A stretch of 64,000 nt of DNA from Methylovulum sp. (GCA_030653435.1 JAURZI010000076.1:1-64000), one strand, 5' to 3'; counted from the first letter of the stretch, positions 44,630 through 57,989 are shown. The notes: generated from the letters alone by a model not told the origin. Made by a program: numbers and translations.

Positions 44630-45011
44630 ATTAGTGTTTATGCACAATTAGACAAGGTACTTAACGGATTGAAATAAATGGTTTTTTATTTAACTAAAAA
44701 AGGCTGGGCTATGAGATTTACAATAACCTTTGGAGTGATGCTTTGCCTCTCCTCCCGTATTTCGTGGGCTGTATAAAGATTCTGTGTTACGACAAACTAT
44801 GTTCAGCAGTTATTGTGCATAAGCTCTATTGTAAAGTAAAGTGAGTAAGACGCAGGTAAGCAAAAAATAGGATAGTGTTATCAGTTAGCCCTCCTATCCG
44901 CATACTGCTTGGATAAGATGCCAGGTCATCGGCTTTTTTCCGGCTGCGATAAGCGGAATTAGGGCGGGCTTAGCTTGCAATCTGCAATATTTTCCTTTAA
45001 CTTAAGCGGTC
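44630..45011. other. intergenic region upstream of the thiC riboswitch
   Basis: No gene was found. A possible thiC promoter is TTGCAA (44975-44980), a 17-base spacer and TAACTT (44998-45003), just before the riboswitch. The sulfatase promoter must also lie here on the minus strand. Confidence 0.4.
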
Positions 45012-45112
45012 ATCCGTAAAGGCTAGGGGTGCTTCATGAGCTATCATGAGGCTGAGAGAAACCCTTCGAACCTGACTCCGGTTAATACCGGCGTAGGAAA
45101 GCCATGACTTCC
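45012..45112 (+). promoter_or_regulatory. TPP riboswitch (thi box) of thiC
   Basis: The conserved core is complete: GGGGTGC, then GGCTGAGAGAAACCCTT, GAACCTGA, CCGGTTAATACCGGCGTAGGAAA. It is placed 36 bp before the thiC ATG, as usual. On binding thiamine pyrophosphate it should lower thiC expression, probably by masking the ribosome binding site since no T-run terminator follows. Confidence 0.95.
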
Positions 45113-45144
45113 CTGCGCCTTGTTGTTTTTGTTGATGGAGATAA

Positions 45145-47016
<1,872 letters not shown>

Positions 47017-47068
47017 ACGCTGTTTGCGGGCTTTATTCCGGTATCTGCAGGGGATAAAGCTCAGGCAC

Positions 47069-47094
47069 AAAAAAGGGCCTTGCGGCCCTTTTTT
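47069..47094. terminator. bidirectional intrinsic terminator (thiC/pnp)
   Basis: AAAAAAGGGCC-TTGC-GGCCCTTTTTT is a strong GC stem with an A-run and a T-run on both strands, lying between the convergent stops of thiC and pnp. Confidence 0.92.
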
Positions 47095-47112
47095 AGTGAT
47101 ACAAGCAGCGTT

Positions 47113-49191
47113 TTATTCTTTTTCTACTTCTTTGATGCTGAGCCTGACCCGGCCTTGGCGGTCAATTTCCAGCACCTTGACTTTAACCAGATCGCCTTCA
47201 TTCAGTTTGTCACTGACTTTATCAACATGCTCGTCAGAAATTTGCGAGATATGCACCAAACCGTCTTTGCCGGGAAGTATGGTCACAAAAGCTCCGAAGT
47301 CCATTAATCTGACGACTTTACCTTCGTAAACTTTACCGACTTCGACTTCTTCGGTGATTTCTTCAATGAGGCGGCGCGCTTCTTCTCCGGCAGCTTTATC
47401 GACCGAAGCCACTTTGACTATGCCGTCATCGGTCAAATCAACGCTGGCGCCGGTAATTTCGGTAATGCCGCGTATCGTAGCGCCACCTTTACCAATGACT
47501 TCACGGATTTTACTAGGATCAATTTTGAAGGTGATGATACGTGGCGCGAAATCGGACATTTCTTCGCGGGTGCTCGACAAGGCCTTGTTCATCTCGGACA
47601 GGATATGCAAACGGCCGTGCTTGGCTTGTTCCAGCGCCGTTTTCATAATTTCTGCGGTAATGCCGTCAATTTTGATGTCCATTTGCAGCGCGGTGATACC
47701 TTGCTCCGAACCGGCGACTTTAAAATCCATATCGCCTAAATGGTCTTCATCGCCCATGATGTCGGACAAGACGGCAAAGCGGTCGCCTTCTTTGATTAAA
47801 CCCATCGCAATGCCGGCAACAGGCGCAGAGATAGGCACGCCAGCATCCATTAATGCCAAACTGCTGCCGCAAACCGAGGCCATTGAGCTGGAACCGTTGG
47901 ATTCGGTGATTTCAGAGACGACGCGTATGGTATAAGGAAATTCATCCATATTTGGCAACACGGCAGTGACACCACGTTTGGCCAAGCGACCATGCCCGAT
48001 TTCACGGCGTTTAGGCGAACCGACTTGGCCGGTTTCCCCTACGCTGTAGGGAGGAAAGTTGTAATGCAGCATAAAGGGCTCTTTGTACTCGCCCGCCAGC
48101 GCGTCAATAATTTGTGCGTCGCGCTGGGTGCCCAGCGTGGCGACGACCAAGGCTTGGGTTTCGCCGCGGGTAAATAGCGCAGAACCGTGGGTTCTGGGCA
48201 ATACGCCAGTCCTGACTGTAATCGGTCTGATCGAATCCAGCGCACGTCCGTCAATACGCTTGCCGTCATTAAGAATGGCGTTGCGGACGATTTTGGATTC
48301 CAGATGTTCGATAATGCCGCGGATATCATTGGCGGCATAACCGTGGTCTGTCGTCAGCTTGTCAACCACAGCGGTCCTGATGGCTTTTAATTGCTCTTGT
48401 CTGACCAGTTTTTCAGGCACTTGGTAAGCTGCGGTTATGCCGGCTTCAACTTCCGAAGTAACCAAACCGACTAATTCTGTGTTCGCTTCCGGTGCTGTCC
48501 ATTCGACCACGCCTTTACCGGCGGCATTGGCAAAGTCATTGATCGCTGCGATAGCGACCTGCATCTGCTCATGCCCGAACAATACCGCGCCTAGCATGAT
48601 GTCTTCTGACAGGCCTTTGGCTTCGGATTCCACCATCAATACGGCATGGGCGGTACCGGCAACGACCAGCGTCAAGGCAGATTCTTTTAAGGTGGCTGGA
48701 GATGGGTTCAACAAATAAACGCCGTCTTTATAGCCTACACAACTTGCGCCGATGGGGCCGTTGAAGGGCAATCCTGATACGGCTAAAGCCGCAGACGCCC
48801 CCAACAAGGCCGGGATTTCCGGATCAACATTAGGGTTCAGCGAAATCACCGTGGCAACGATTTGAACTTCGTTAGTATAGCCTTCAGGAAACAGTGGGCG
48901 TATAGGTCTATCTATCAAGCGGGACGTTAACGTCTCTTGTTCGGAAGGACGTCCTTCTCTCTTGAAAAAGCCGCCCGGAATTTTTCCGGCTGCATAAGCT
49001 TTTTCTTGATAATTTACGGTTAATGGGAAAAAGTCGCCGCCATTGGCTTCTTTTTTACCGACGACGGCGACCAGTAGGCTGGTGCCATCAACATCAATCA
49101 TGACAGCGCCGTCGGCCTGCCGTGCTATTTCGCCCGTTTCTAGCGTGACTTTTTGATCGCCGTACTGAAATTCTTTCCTAATAGGATTCAC
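47113..49191 (-). CDS. pnp: polyribonucleotide nucleotidyltransferase (PNPase)
   Basis: 692 residues. Two RNase PH domains (first opening [24 protein letters not shown]; second with [15 protein letters not shown] and the active-site [14 protein letters not shown]), then a KH domain ([25 protein letters not shown]) and an S1 domain ([29 protein letters not shown]). 3'-5' phosphorolytic RNase of the degradosome. It lies downstream of rpsO, as in E. coli. The leader (49192-49331) contains the rpsO terminator; RNase III-type autoregulation is possible. Confidence 0.98.
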   Translation of the reverse strand: MNPIRKEFQYGDQKVTLETGEIARQADGAVMIDVDGTSLLVAVVGKKEANGGDFFPLTVNYQEKAYAAGKIPGGFFKREGRPSEQETLTSRLIDRPIRPLFPEGYTNEVQIVATVISLNPNVDPEIPALLGASAALAVSGLPFNGPIGASCVGYKDGVYLLNPSPATLKESALTLVVAGTAHAVLMVESEAKGLSEDIMLGAVLFGHEQMQVAIAAINDFANAAGKGVVEWTAPEANTELVGLVTSEVEAGITAAYQVPEKLVRQEQLKAIRTAVVDKLTTDHGYAANDIRGIIEHLESKIVRNAILNDGKRIDGRALDSIRPITVRTGVLPRTHGSALFTRGETQALVVATLGTQRDAQIIDALAGEYKEPFMLHYNFPPYSVGETGQVGSPKRREIGHGRLAKRGVTAVLPNMDEFPYTIRVVSEITESNGSSSMASVCGSSLALMDAGVPISAPVAGIAMGLIKEGDRFAVLSDIMGDEDHLGDMDFKVAGSEQGITALQMDIKIDGITAEIMKTALEQAKHGRLHILSEMNKALSSTREEMSDFAPRIITFKIDPSKIREVIGKGGATIRGITEITGASVDLTDDGIVKVASVDKAAGEEARRLIEEITEEVEVGKVYEGKVVRLMDFGAFVTILPGKDGLVHISQISDEHVDKVSDKLNEGDLVKVKVLEIDRQGRVRLSIKEVEKE

Positions 49192-49294
49192 TATGGGGGG
49201 TCCTTTGCGTAGGTTGGTTAAGAGTGGTTGTCAGGTTATACCGGCATAAAAGCGGCTATTGCCTATGCTTTTGGCGGTAAGCCCGACCTACAGC

Positions 49295-49321
49295 AAAAAC
49301 GGCACTCAGTTCGTGCCGTTT
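49295..49321 (-). terminator. intrinsic terminator after rpsO
   Basis: On the minus strand ACGGCAC-GAACTGA-GTGCCGT is followed by TTTT, about 11 bases after the rpsO stop. It corresponds in position to the rpsO t1 terminator known between rpsO and pnp. Confidence 0.85.
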
Positions 49322-49331
49322 CCAGATAAAC

Positions 49332-49601
49332 TTACTTACGTAAACCCAGCCGTTCAATCAATGAGCGGTAGCGGTTGCTGTCTTTGTTTTTTAAGTAATC
49401 CAGCAACTTGCGGCGCTGGTTAACCATGCGTAATAAGCCGCGACGAGAATGGTTGTCTTTTTTATGTGCGGCAAAGTGCGGTGTCAAATGGGTGATGTGC
49501 GCGGTCAATAAGGCAACTTGCACTTCAGGCGATCCGGTATCGGTTTCTGATAAGCGGTATGCTTCGACAACCGCTTTTTTTTGTTCTGCTGTAAATGGCA
49601 T
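49332..49601 (-). CDS. rpsO: 30S ribosomal protein S15
   Basis: 89 residues, standard. [43 protein letters not shown] and [22 protein letters not shown] are the family signature. Binds 16S rRNA. Between truB and pnp in the conserved order. Confidence 0.98.
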   Translation of the reverse strand: MPFTAEQKKAVVEAYRLSETDTGSPEVQVALLTAHITHLTPHFAAHKKDNHSRRGLLRMVNQRRKLLDYLKNKDSNRYRSLIERLGLRK

Positions 49602-49740
49602 TGCTAATCCCTATAAGATTAAAAAATAAAAGAAAGCCGCCAAAAGACGACTTGTAAAAATTCCTGTCCACGATAGGGTGTAGAGCAGGACGGGTAGGTG
49701 TGGAGCTCACAAGCGCTTGTTTTTCATTGCTTGTTCAGCC

Positions 49741-50646
49741 TTACACATCATTCATATTGAACAATTTTTTCGGTGCTATTCTACCATCCAATAGCCTTTC
49801 CCCCAAGCCTAAAAAATCCGCCCCGTGGTAGAGTCGCACGGGGCCAAGTTCATGGTCTGATGCAGGGATGCTCTGTCCATAGCGGATACATGTCGCTTGG
49901 GTGTCAGAAAGGTGCACGGCCGGAATGGCCGCTAGCGGTTTATCGACAGCGATGAGGCAGTTAAACAAAGCCTGTTCATCCATATCGGATAGCTCTTCAA
50001 TAGTCTTCGCTTCCGCGATGCCAAACTGCCCCGCAGTCAATCGCCGTAATATCTTTACTGTGCCGCAACAGCCTAAAGCATGGCCTAGGTCTTCTGCTAA
50101 AGAACGGATATAAGTGCCTTTTGAACACGCGACATCAAGCGTCAATTGGTCGTTGGAAAAATGCAGCAAGGCCAATTCAAAAATATGGATGCGGCGGGCT
50201 TTACGCTCTATGGTTATGCCTTCCCGTGCCAGTTCGTAGAGTTTTTTGCCCTGATGTTTTAATGCCGAATACATCGGCGGCACTTGCTCGATCTCACCGG
50301 TAAAGCGTTGTAAACAGATCTCTATTTCACTGCGGGATAACTGTGGCACGGGCTGGGTGTCGATAACCGTTCCTTCCGCATCGCCGGTATCGGTCATGAC
50401 CCCAAGTTGCACTGTAACTTGGTAACGTTTGTCGTCATCCAGCATTAATGCAGACACTTTGGTGGCTTCACCAAAACACAGCGGCAGCAAGCCGGTGGCC
50501 AACGGATCCAGGCTACCGGTATGTCCCGCCTTATTGGCATTGAATAAGCGCCGGACTTCCTGCAAGGCTTTGTTTGATGAAATGCCCAGGCGCTTGTCCA
50601 GCAGCAATATGCCATGCACATTGCGTCCCGATTTACGTTTGCCCAT
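49741..50646 (-). CDS. truB: tRNA pseudouridine-55 synthase
   Basis: 301 residues. GILLLDKRLGISSNKALQ at the start; catalytic HTGSLDPLATGLLPLCFGEATK (Asp in GSLDP); KDFGE-type central part CSKGTYIRSLAEDLG; PUA-like C-terminal part. Makes pseudouridine 55 in the T-loop of tRNAs. 6 bp after rbfA. Confidence 0.97.
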   Translation of the reverse strand: MGKRKSGRNVHGILLLDKRLGISSNKALQEVRRLFNANKAGHTGSLDPLATGLLPLCFGEATKVSALMLDDDKRYQVTVQLGVMTDTGDAEGTVIDTQPVPQLSRSEIEICLQRFTGEIEQVPPMYSALKHQGKKLYELAREGITIERKARRIHIFELALLHFSNDQLTLDVACSKGTYIRSLAEDLGHALGCCGTVKILRRLTAGQFGIAEAKTIEELSDMDEQALFNCLIAVDKPLAAIPAVHLSDTQATCIRYGQSIPASDHELGPVRLYHGADFLGLGERLLDGRIAPKKLFNMNDV

Positions 50647-50652
50647 GGACGG

Positions 50653-51018
50653 CTAGCCGTCGTCGTGAGGGTGCTCTATATCGCTTAACAGCTCAGCAAC
50701 ACGCATCCCGTTATCAAAGGAGTCGTCATAGTAAAAGCGTAATTCCGAGATATGCCGTAAACGCATCCTTTTTGCCAGCTGATGCCGGATGACCGGCGCC
50801 AGCTCGTTAAGGCATTTAACATTGGTTTTTTTGCCTTGAGCATCGGCATTCAACACCGTGACGTAGATTTTTGCTACGGCAAGGTCTTTCGAAACCTCAA
50901 CCTCGTTGATGGTTACAAAACCCAGTCTGGGGTCGTCAATATCGCGTTGTAAAATGAGCGACAGCTCCTTTTGCATTTGTGAAGAAACGCGGGCGTTACG
51001 GCCAAATTCTTTTGCCAT
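50653..51018 (-). CDS. rbfA: ribosome-binding factor A
   Basis: 121 residues from ATG 51018 (MAKEFGRNARVSSQMQKEL), 4 bp after the infB stop. A longer frame upstream overlaps infB. Family motifs: DPRLGFVTINEVEVSKDLAVAKIYV and ELRFYYDDSFDNGMRV. Late 30S maturation factor. Confidence 0.96.
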   Translation of the reverse strand: MAKEFGRNARVSSQMQKELSLILQRDIDDPRLGFVTINEVEVSKDLAVAKIYVTVLNADAQGKKTNVKCLNELAPVIRHQLAKRMRLRHISELRFYYDDSFDNGMRVAELLSDIEHPHDDG

Positions 51019-51022
51019 AAGA

Positions 51023-53686
51023 CTACAATACCCGTCTGACTTCAGTGCGCTCAAACACTTCGATCTGATCGCCGGCCTGGACATCGTTGTAATTTTTTAC
51101 GCCAATACCGCATTCCATGCCCATTTTGACTTCTGCGGCGTCATCTTTAAAGCGGCGTAACGATTCCAGTTGCCCTTCAAAGATAACCACGTTTTCACGC
51201 AATACGCGTATCGGCAGGTTGCGTTTGACAAAGCCATCGACAACCATACATCCGGCGATAGCGCCAAATTTTGGTGAACGGAACACATCGCGAACTTCGG
51301 CCAGTCCAACGATATGTTCTTTGATTTCTGGCGCCAACATGCCGCTGATGGATTTTTTGACTTCATCAATGGCGTCGTAAATGACGCTGTAATAATGTAA
51401 GTCTATGCCTTTTTCTTCGATCAGTTTGCGTGCCGTGGCATCTGCCCTGACATTAAAGCCCATCAGGATAGCGTTTGATGCCAATGCCAAGTTGGCATCG
51501 CCTTCATTGATGCCGCCTACACCGCCAAAAATGACTTTGACTTCAACTTCTTCATTTGAGAGAGCGACCAATGAGCCGCGCAAGGCTTCCAAGCTGCCTT
51601 GCACATCGGTTTTGATGACCAGGTTGACGCAAGCCAATTCGCCGCTAGTCATCCTGGAGAAGACCTCATCCAGCTTGGATGCTTGTTGTGCCGCATGGCG
51701 GCTGAATTTTTTGCGGTCTTCACGGTGCTTGGCCAGATCTTTGGCGATGCGTTCGTTTTGTACGACCAGGAACTCGTCGCCCGCATTTGGCGTGCCTGAA
51801 AGCCCAAGGATTTCCACCGGCGCACAAGGACCGGCTTCTTTGATGGCCTTGCCGTTTTCGTTGAACATTGCCCGGACACGACCGTATTCATGACCACACA
51901 ACACCATTTGACCATTTTCCAGCGTGCCTTTTTGGATTAACACGGTAGCGACAGCGCCTCGTCCTTTATCCAGGCGTGATTCAATGACTATACCCGATGC
52001 TGCGCCTTCAACCGGTGCCGTCAACTCCAGGATTTCGGTCTGGACGATCAGCGCTTCGATCAATTCATCAATACCTTCACCGGTCTTGGCCGAAATCTTG
52101 AGGAACTGCACGTCGCCGCCCCATTCTTCAGCCAACACATTAATGGTTGACAGTTCTTGCATCACTTTGTCGGGATTGGCGTCGGGCTTGTCGATTTTAT
52201 TCATCGCGACAATAATCGGTACGTTAGCTGCCCTGGCGTGTTCGACGGCTTCTTTGGTTTGCGGCATTACGCCGTCATCTGCTGCGACGACGACAATGAC
52301 CACGTCGGTCACGTCAGCGCCGCGCGCCCGCATCGCAGTAAATGCGGCATGCCCCGGCGTATCTAAAAATGTCACCGAGCCGTGGTCGGTTTTTACCTGA
52401 TAAGCGCCGATATGCTGGGTAATGCCGCCCGCTTCGCCGGCAGCCACCCGCGTCTTGCGGATATAATCCAATAACGAGGTTTTGCCGTGGTCTACATGGC
52501 CCATGATAGTGACGATAGGCGCACGCGGCAGCGCGATGCGGTTATCTTCTTCCAGGACTTCCGCCAGCATTTCCTGCTCAAGGTCGTCATCACTCTGCAT
52601 GATGGCTTTGTGGCCCATATCCTCAACCAGGATGACCGCTGTATCTTGGTCTATGCTCTGGTTGATGGTCGCCATAATGCCCAGCTTCATCAGGTGCTTG
52701 ATAACCAGGGCTGCCTTAACATTCATTTTTTGCGCCAGATCAGAAACGATGATCATTTCAGGGATCGTGACATCATAAACGATAGGCGCAACCGGCATTT
52801 CAAACTGGTGTTTGCTGTCAGAGTGCGGCGCGGCACGCTGGGTTTGCTTGCCTTTTTTCTTGCTTTTCTTGGCATCTTTGCCTTGAACGCGTTGGGTGCC
52901 TTCTTCTTGTTTTTTTCTATGCAATTGTTCCTGCTTGACAGCGGCCTGCTGCCTTACTTTGTCGGCATTTTTCTTAATGGATTCTTCAAGACGGCGTTCT
53001 TTTTCCTGCTGTTTTTTCCTGACTTCTTCCGCCTCTTTGGCTTTAATCGGCTTATCCTGTTTTATTTTTTTATCTTCCTTGACTTTTACCGTTGCAAATT
53101 TTTCATCGGCATCGAGTTCGAGTTCCATGTCAGCCGCAGGTTTGTCTTTTTCTACAGGCTCTACGCTTGCATCAATCGCTGCCGTTACTGCTTCTTCCGC
53201 AATCAGTACCGGTTCTGCGGCAGGCGCGTGTCCGGTGGAAACGGCGGTGGTGTCAAGCGTAGGTTGGATGTCAATAGCTTGGGCCGGTTCGATGGCTGCT
53301 GTTGGCTTTTGCGCTTCAGCGACGACTGGCTTCGCCGGTTCGACAAGCTTGGGTTCGTCTGCTTCCGTATCAGCCCGCTTGATATAGGTTTTCTTTTTGC
53401 GTACTTCAACGCTGATGGTTTTCGTCGAACTGCCAGGTACATTGGCTTGCTTGATTTCCATCACTTTTCTGCGCTCCAGCGTCACCCGTTTAGGGGCGTT
53501 GCCTGACTCGCTTTCTGCTTTGCCGTGACGCTTACGCAAGTGTCCCAGTAATTGCATTTTTTCGTCTTCACTAATCACATCATCAGCGGTGCTGGCAGAT
53601 AACCCTGCTTCTTTCAGCTGCTCCAATAACCGTTCCAGTGGTATTCTGACCACTTCAGCCAACTGCCGTACTGTTTTATCGCTCAT
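51023..53686 (-). CDS. infB: translation initiation factor IF-2
   Basis: 887 residues. N-terminal IF2N module ([25 protein letters not shown]), a long Lys/Glu-rich linker (about 90-290), a second IF2N ([23 protein letters not shown]), then the GTPase: G1 [21 protein letters not shown] and SAKTGEG, followed by domains II-IV with [15 protein letters not shown]. Intact. Part of rimP-nusA-infB-rbfA-truB. Confidence 0.98.
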   Translation of the reverse strand: MSDKTVRQLAEVVRIPLERLLEQLKEAGLSASTADDVISEDEKMQLLGHLRKRHGKAESESGNAPKRVTLERRKVMEIKQANVPGSSTKTISVEVRKKKTYIKRADTEADEPKLVEPAKPVVAEAQKPTAAIEPAQAIDIQPTLDTTAVSTGHAPAAEPVLIAEEAVTAAIDASVEPVEKDKPAADMELELDADEKFATVKVKEDKKIKQDKPIKAKEAEEVRKKQQEKERRLEESIKKNADKVRQQAAVKQEQLHRKKQEEGTQRVQGKDAKKSKKKGKQTQRAAPHSDSKHQFEMPVAPIVYDVTIPEMIIVSDLAQKMNVKAALVIKHLMKLGIMATINQSIDQDTAVILVEDMGHKAIMQSDDDLEQEMLAEVLEEDNRIALPRAPIVTIMGHVDHGKTSLLDYIRKTRVAAGEAGGITQHIGAYQVKTDHGSVTFLDTPGHAAFTAMRARGADVTDVVIVVVAADDGVMPQTKEAVEHARAANVPIIVAMNKIDKPDANPDKVMQELSTINVLAEEWGGDVQFLKISAKTGEGIDELIEALIVQTEILELTAPVEGAASGIVIESRLDKGRGAVATVLIQKGTLENGQMVLCGHEYGRVRAMFNENGKAIKEAGPCAPVEILGLSGTPNAGDEFLVVQNERIAKDLAKHREDRKKFSRHAAQQASKLDEVFSRMTSGELACVNLVIKTDVQGSLEALRGSLVALSNEEVEVKVIFGGVGGINEGDANLALASNAILMGFNVRADATARKLIEEKGIDLHYYSVIYDAIDEVKKSISGMLAPEIKEHIVGLAEVRDVFRSPKFGAIAGCMVVDGFVKRNLPIRVLRENVVIFEGQLESLRRFKDDAAEVKMGMECGIGVKNYNDVQAGDQIEVFERTEVRRVL

Positions 53687-53713
53687 ATCCTACCCCTTCT
53701 ATCGCTATGTGCC

Positions 53714-55213
53714 TTAAGCAAACCAAGGCTCACGCGCCTTCATAATCAACTTTGCAGCCCTATCTTCATTCATGCCCGGAAGTCCCAGCAAATCATCTAC
53801 CGCCTGCTCCGCCAAATCGTCCATCGTGATGATGCCCTGATTTGCCAGCGCATAAGCCAAGTCCTCGTCCATACCTTCCATGTCCAATAAATCCTGTGCC
53901 GGATGCGCCGTTTCCATGATTTCTTCGGCCGCAATCGCGCTGATCAGCAAGGCGTCTTTAGCCCTACTACGCAGTTCATGGACCAATTCTTCATCGAAAC
54001 CTTCAATTTCCAGCATTTCACTGACCGGCACATAAGCAATTTCTTCGACGGTGTTAAAGCCGACTTCAGCCAAAATGAGTGCAATGTCTTCATCGACATC
54101 CAGTTGGTCAACAAACAACTGTTTGATTTTTAAGGTTTCCGCTTCGCTGTTGAGCGTCGCTTTTGATGCGTCGATAACATTCAATTCCCAACCCGTCAAC
54201 TGCGATGCCAAACGAACGTTTTGCCCACCGCGGCCTATGGCCTGGGATAAGTTTTCTGAGTTCACCGCCAAATCCATGCTGTGTTTGTCTTCATCGACGA
54301 TAATCGACTGGATTTCCGCAGGTGACATGGCATTGATGACGAATTGCGCTTCGCTAGGGTTCCACAGGATAATGTCGACACGTTCGCCAGCCAATTCGTT
54401 AGTCACCGATTGCACGCGCGCTCCTCTCATGCCGACACAGGATCCGACCGGATCCAACCGCGGATCATTGCTTTTTACCGCTAGTTTTGCCCTGGAGCCG
54501 GGGTCACGCGCCGCAGCCATGACAGAAATCAGGCCTTCGCCAACTTCCGGCACTTCAAGGCGAAACAGTGCAATCAGCAATTCCGGTGCTGTGCGGCTGA
54601 CAAACAGTTGCGGGCCGCGGGCTTCCAGGCGCACGTCTTTGAGGTAGCCTCTAATCCGGTCGCCTATGCGTATGGCTTCGCGCGGTATCATGTCTTCACG
54701 GGCAATATAGGCTTCGACGTGACCGCCCAAGTCCAGATAGACGCTGCCTTTTTCAATGCGTTTTACAATACCGGTGACCAATTCGCCAATGCGTGACTTA
54801 TAAGCGTCAACGATTTTTTTACGTTCCGCTTCCCTGACTTTCTGGATAATAGCTTGTTTGGCATGCTGCGCCGCGATGCGGCCGAAATCGACCGACTCTA
54901 TCTCTTCTTCCACCAAATCACCGACTTTGGCTTCGGGGTTGTCAAGCTGAGCCACTTCCAGCAGCACTTGCGTCGTTGGAAACTCAACATCACCGGCACA
55001 TAAGGGATTGGCTGCAACAACCTCCCATTGCCTATAAGTAGTATAGTCGCCGGTTTTTCTGTTAATCGCAACACGCGCTTTGATTTGGTTAATGTGACGC
55101 TTGACAGTTGCCGCTTCCAGTGCGGACTCTATTGCCTGAAAAACGATTTCCTTATCAATTTCTTTCTCATTGGAAAAAACCTCCACCACCAACAGAATTT
55201 CTTTATTTGCCAC
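53714..55213 (-). CDS. nusA: transcription termination/antitermination factor NusA
   Basis: 499 residues. N-terminal polymerase-binding domain, S1 ([28 protein letters not shown]), KH1 ([29 protein letters not shown]) and KH2 ([24 protein letters not shown]). Two C-terminal helix-hairpin repeats (about 365-425 and 440-499, each with a GFDEEL/GMNEDR-type motif), as in E. coli. 26 bp after rimP. Confidence 0.98.
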   Translation of the reverse strand: MANKEILLVVEVFSNEKEIDKEIVFQAIESALEAATVKRHINQIKARVAINRKTGDYTTYRQWEVVAANPLCAGDVEFPTTQVLLEVAQLDNPEAKVGDLVEEEIESVDFGRIAAQHAKQAIIQKVREAERKKIVDAYKSRIGELVTGIVKRIEKGSVYLDLGGHVEAYIAREDMIPREAIRIGDRIRGYLKDVRLEARGPQLFVSRTAPELLIALFRLEVPEVGEGLISVMAAARDPGSRAKLAVKSNDPRLDPVGSCVGMRGARVQSVTNELAGERVDIILWNPSEAQFVINAMSPAEIQSIIVDEDKHSMDLAVNSENLSQAIGRGGQNVRLASQLTGWELNVIDASKATLNSEAETLKIKQLFVDQLDVDEDIALILAEVGFNTVEEIAYVPVSEMLEIEGFDEELVHELRSRAKDALLISAIAAEEIMETAHPAQDLLDMEGMDEDLAYALANQGIITMDDLAEQAVDDLLGLPGMNEDRAAKLIMKAREPWFA

Positions 55214-55239
55214 TTCGAGCTCCTTTTTCGATGCTTTGA

Positions 55240-55701
55240 TTAAATTGTCAAATCGGGTGCCAAACGCGCTTTACTCATCGCGCTAAACGGCACCTCATAA
55301 AGCTGATCCGCTTCTTTGAGTGTAATGATGTCCCCATCAACTTTTTCAATCAGCCCTTTAATTTTTCTTCGGCCTGCCACCGGCATAAACAGCGTGACCG
55401 TAACGGTGCTACCGATATAACGCTCAAACTGGCTTATTTTAAAAAACGGTCGATCTTCACCAGGCGAAGAAACTTCCAGTTGATAGTTGCCAGGAATAGG
55501 GTCTTCGACATCCAGTATGCCACTGATTTGGTGGCTGACTTTGGAGCAGTCCTCGACTAGAATGCCATTTTCACTATCGATATAAATTCTTAACAGACCA
55601 TGTTTGGGGTGTGGGTTATAGTCAATACCGACACATTCATAACCTAAACCCTCAACAACCGGCTCGATCAAGTTGATCAAATGCTCAGGCGCCTGCCTCA
55701 T
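55240..55701 (-). CDS. rimP: ribosome maturation factor RimP
   Basis: 153 residues from ATG 55701 ([22 protein letters not shown]). The longer frame would start inside the terminator. Family motifs: [37 protein letters not shown]. First protein gene of the nusA operon; needed for 30S assembly. Confidence 0.96.
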   Translation of the reverse strand: MRQAPEHLINLIEPVVEGLGYECVGIDYNPHPKHGLLRIYIDSENGILVEDCSKVSHQISGILDVEDPIPGNYQLEVSSPGEDRPFFKISQFERYIGSTVTVTLFMPVAGRRKIKGLIEKVDGDIITLKEADQLYEVPFSAMSKARLAPDLTI

Positions 55702-55722
55702 TATTTCCTCGCTTACTTTCGC

Positions 55723-55748
55723 ACAAAAAAAAAGAGCCAAAGGCTCTT
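55723..55748 (-). terminator. terminator in the rimP-nusA leader
   Basis: On the minus strand AAGAGCC-TTT-GGCTCTT runs into a long T-run (nine A on the plus strand at 55725-55733). It lies between tRNA-fMet and rimP, so some transcripts stop before the nusA operon. Confidence 0.9.
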
Positions 55749-55795
55749 CCATTAACAATCAGTTGTCGGCTTCTAATGACTGAAGCCCATAAAAT

Positions 55796-55819
55796 AAAAA
55801 ACCCCATAAAGGGGTTTTT
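55796..55819 (-). terminator. terminator after tRNA-fMet
   Basis: On the minus strand AAAAACCCC-TTTAT-GGGGTTTTT, about 6 bp after the tRNA 3' end. With the second terminator at 55723-55748 it gives the tRNA leader two stop signals, like the metY-nusA leader of E. coli. Confidence 0.88.
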
Positions 55820-55824
55820 CTGTC

Positions 55825-55901
<77 letters not shown>

Positions 55902-55914
55902 ATTGATTCAAGGT

Positions 55915-55942
55915 ATTATAATGAGTTATTAATATATAGCAA
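55915..55942 (-). promoter_or_regulatory. sigma-70 promoter of tRNA-fMet/nusA operon
   Basis: On the minus strand TTGCTA (55937-55942), a 16-base spacer and a perfect TATAAT (55915-55920), ending 13 bases before the mature tRNA 5' end. Position fits the start of a stable RNA gene. Confidence 0.65.
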
Positions 55943-56080
55943 GCTAAATTATTGGCTAAGACAAGACTGAACAGTGTGGGCGGATGCGGGCAGGGCCGGT
56001 GCGGCTGGTAACCGGCACCCGCAAGGGAATTTTTAACGACACCAGCAAATGCTTATAAATCGAAGCAAACTGCCGGACGC

Positions 56081-56593
56081 CTATCCTGTCAATCCCCATT
56101 GAGATGCCAAATGCAATAATCCGGCAGCGAACACTCCTGCCAGGACATCATCAAGCATGATGCCGAAGCCGCCATGCACCCGTCGATCTATCACGCTGAT
56201 AGGCCAGGGCTTAAGAATATCGAATGCCCTGAACAAAACAAAACCCAACAACAGGGCCTGCCAAGTACAAGGCACCAGCCACATCGTGACCAAAAATCCG
56301 GCGATTTCATCCCAGACTATGCCGCCAAAATCATGCTCTCCGAGTTTGTCTGCCGCCTTACCGCAGATCCATACCCCGGTTATCGTCACTGTTATCGTCA
56401 ACAGGCTATAAATAAGCGTGTCGGCTTGTATCAGCAGCAGGTATAACGGGATTGCCGCCACAGTGCCCCATGTGCCGGGCGCTTTTTTCGCCAGACCTGA
56501 GCCAAAGCCGAAAGCCAGAAACAGCACCGGGTCGCGTAAAATCTGCTTAGGTGTCAGCTGGTTTTTGCCTGCCGCATCAAGAAAAATGTTCAT
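56081..56593 (-). CDS. pgpA: phosphatidylglycerophosphatase A
   Basis: 170 residues. FLAFGFGSGLAKKAPGTWGTVAAIPLY is the typical N-terminal motif, then IVWDEIAGFLVTMWLVP and a C-terminal FGIMLDDVLAGVFAA with the catalytic acidic residues. Integral membrane phosphatase of phospholipid synthesis. Overlaps the end of thiL by 17 bp. Conserved nusB-thiL-pgpA order. Confidence 0.95.
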   Translation of the reverse strand: MNIFLDAAGKNQLTPKQILRDPVLFLAFGFGSGLAKKAPGTWGTVAAIPLYLLLIQADTLIYSLLTITVTITGVWICGKAADKLGEHDFGGIVWDEIAGFLVTMWLVPCTWQALLLGFVLFRAFDILKPWPISVIDRRVHGGFGIMLDDVLAGVFAAGLLHLASQWGLTG

Positions 56594-57512
56594 AACCTTT
56601 TACCTTTAATAATTGGATGGTACCGGATTTATTAAGGCGCAAACCTGGAGTCGCTTCAATGAGTCCTATTTTTCGGCAGTAAGCAGGCAGCGACGGCGCT
56701 TGTTCGGGGCTTACGGTAAAGCATAGTTCGTAGTCGTCACCCGCCACCAGCGGCATCAGCCAGTCACCGGTGGCTACAATATAGCCTAGAACGGCATCCG
56801 ACAACGGCAAGGCGTCCCAATTGATGCAGGCTCCGACTTGGCTTTGTCCAAGGATATGGCCAAGATCGCTGGCAAGGCCATCCGATATGTCAATACAGGC
56901 ATGGGCAATGCCGCGTAAGGCCAGGCCGGTTTCAATACGCGGTGTAGGCGTGTTAAACCGCGCCAAAGCGGCATCTGGGTCGCCGCAGCAATAACCCTGG
57001 GAAATTTTTAACCCTAAACCGGCATCGCCCAGATTGCCGGACACATAAATAAAATCGCCAACCTGGGCCGCTGACCTCAACAAGGCCTGGCCGCTTGGGA
57101 CCAAACCCAGCGCCTGAACGCCCAAGGTCAACGTGCCTGCGGTGGTGTCGCCGCCGATCAAATCGACGTTATGCTGCCCGGCCAAGCCCAAGAAGCCTTG
57201 GGCAAATGCGGCCAGCCAAGTCTCATCAACCTGCGGCAAGGTTAAGGCCAGCATCACTGAAATTGGCCTCGCCCCCATGGCGGCAAGGTCGCTCAAATTA
57301 ACAGCCAATAATTTGTGCCCTAATTGCCTAGGTTCAGCCCCGGCAAAAAAATGCACGTTTTCGACCATCGTGTCGGTGGTCACCGCCAATTCATAGCCAT
57401 CTGGAATGGTCAACAAGGCGCAGTCATCACCTATGCCCAAGCGGGTGGATGGATTTTTGACGGCTTGCTTGGTGAAGAAACGCTGGATAAGCCCGAATTC
57501 GGAAAGGGACAT
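56577..57512 (-). CDS. thiL: thiamine-monophosphate kinase
   Basis: 311 residues. Motifs: FGLIQRFF, GIGDDCALL (Mg-binding Asp pair), TDTMVENVHF, KLLAVNLSDLAAMGARP, LIGGDTTAGTL and ACIDISDGLASDLGHI, DDYELCFT. Converts TMP to TPP. Links to the thiamine route of thiC elsewhere in the window. Confidence 0.96.
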   Translation of the reverse strand: MSLSEFGLIQRFFTKQAVKNPSTRLGIGDDCALLTIPDGYELAVTTDTMVENVHFFAGAEPRQLGHKLLAVNLSDLAAMGARPISVMLALTLPQVDETWLAAFAQGFLGLAGQHNVDLIGGDTTAGTLTLGVQALGLVPSGQALLRSAAQVGDFIYVSGNLGDAGLGLKISQGYCCGDPDAALARFNTPTPRIETGLALRGIAHACIDISDGLASDLGHILGQSQVGACINWDALPLSDAVLGYIVATGDWLMPLVAGDDYELCFTVSPEQAPSLPAYCRKIGLIEATPGLRLNKSGTIQLLKVKGYEHFS

Positions 57513-57551
57513 CGTGTTTTCAAGCCTGCAACAGTAACCAAGTTATCGACA

Positions 57552-57989
57552 TTACTGGGATGTCCTTTTTGCGTTAATCTCCACGGTACGCTTCTGCTGG
57601 GCGATTTTATCGAGTATGCCGTTAACATATTTGTGGCTGCCATCTGCACCAAAGCATTTGGCCAGATTTATGCTCTCATTGATAACGACCCGATAAGGCA
57701 TGTTCAGCCTATACAGCAATTCGTAAGCACCTATCCTTAAAATCGCCCGTTCGACCGGATCGATAATATCGACAGGCCTATCGACAAAATCGCTTAAGAT
57801 CTGGTCGATAGCCGCCAGATTGCCCGGAACGCCATGAAACAATTCATTAAAGTAGCTTTTCTGGGCGTCTTTGAGCCAGTCTTCATCTAAAAACTGTTGC
57901 TCGATTTCATTCAGATCCTGACCGGTCATTTGCCATTGATATAATGCCTGTACAGCCGCTTTTCTGGCATTGGTACGCGCTATACTCAT
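57552..57989 (-). CDS. nusB: transcription antitermination factor NusB
   Basis: 145 residues. ARTNARKAAVQALYQWQMTG and the C-terminal RVVINESINLAKCFGADGSHKYVNGILDKIA are family signatures. Forms the antitermination complex on rRNA transcripts. Its ATG overlaps the ribH stop by 1 bp. Confidence 0.97.
   Translation of the reverse strand: MSIARTNARKAAVQALYQWQMTGQDLNEIEQQFLDEDWLKDAQKSYFNELFHGVPGNLAAIDQILSDFVDRPVDIIDPVERAILRIGAYELLYRLNMPYRVVINESINLAKCFGADGSHKYVNGILDKIAQQKRTVEINAKRTSQ

Noticed and set aside
47354-47935. 193-residue plus-strand frame inside pnp
   Set aside because: Antisense of a conserved gene, Ser/Pro-rich without any domain.
52487-53506. Long plus-strand frame (339 residues, Phe/Leu-rich) inside infB
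   Set aside because: It is the antisense of the Lys/Glu-rich linker of infB. The composition follows from that, and infB is clearly real.
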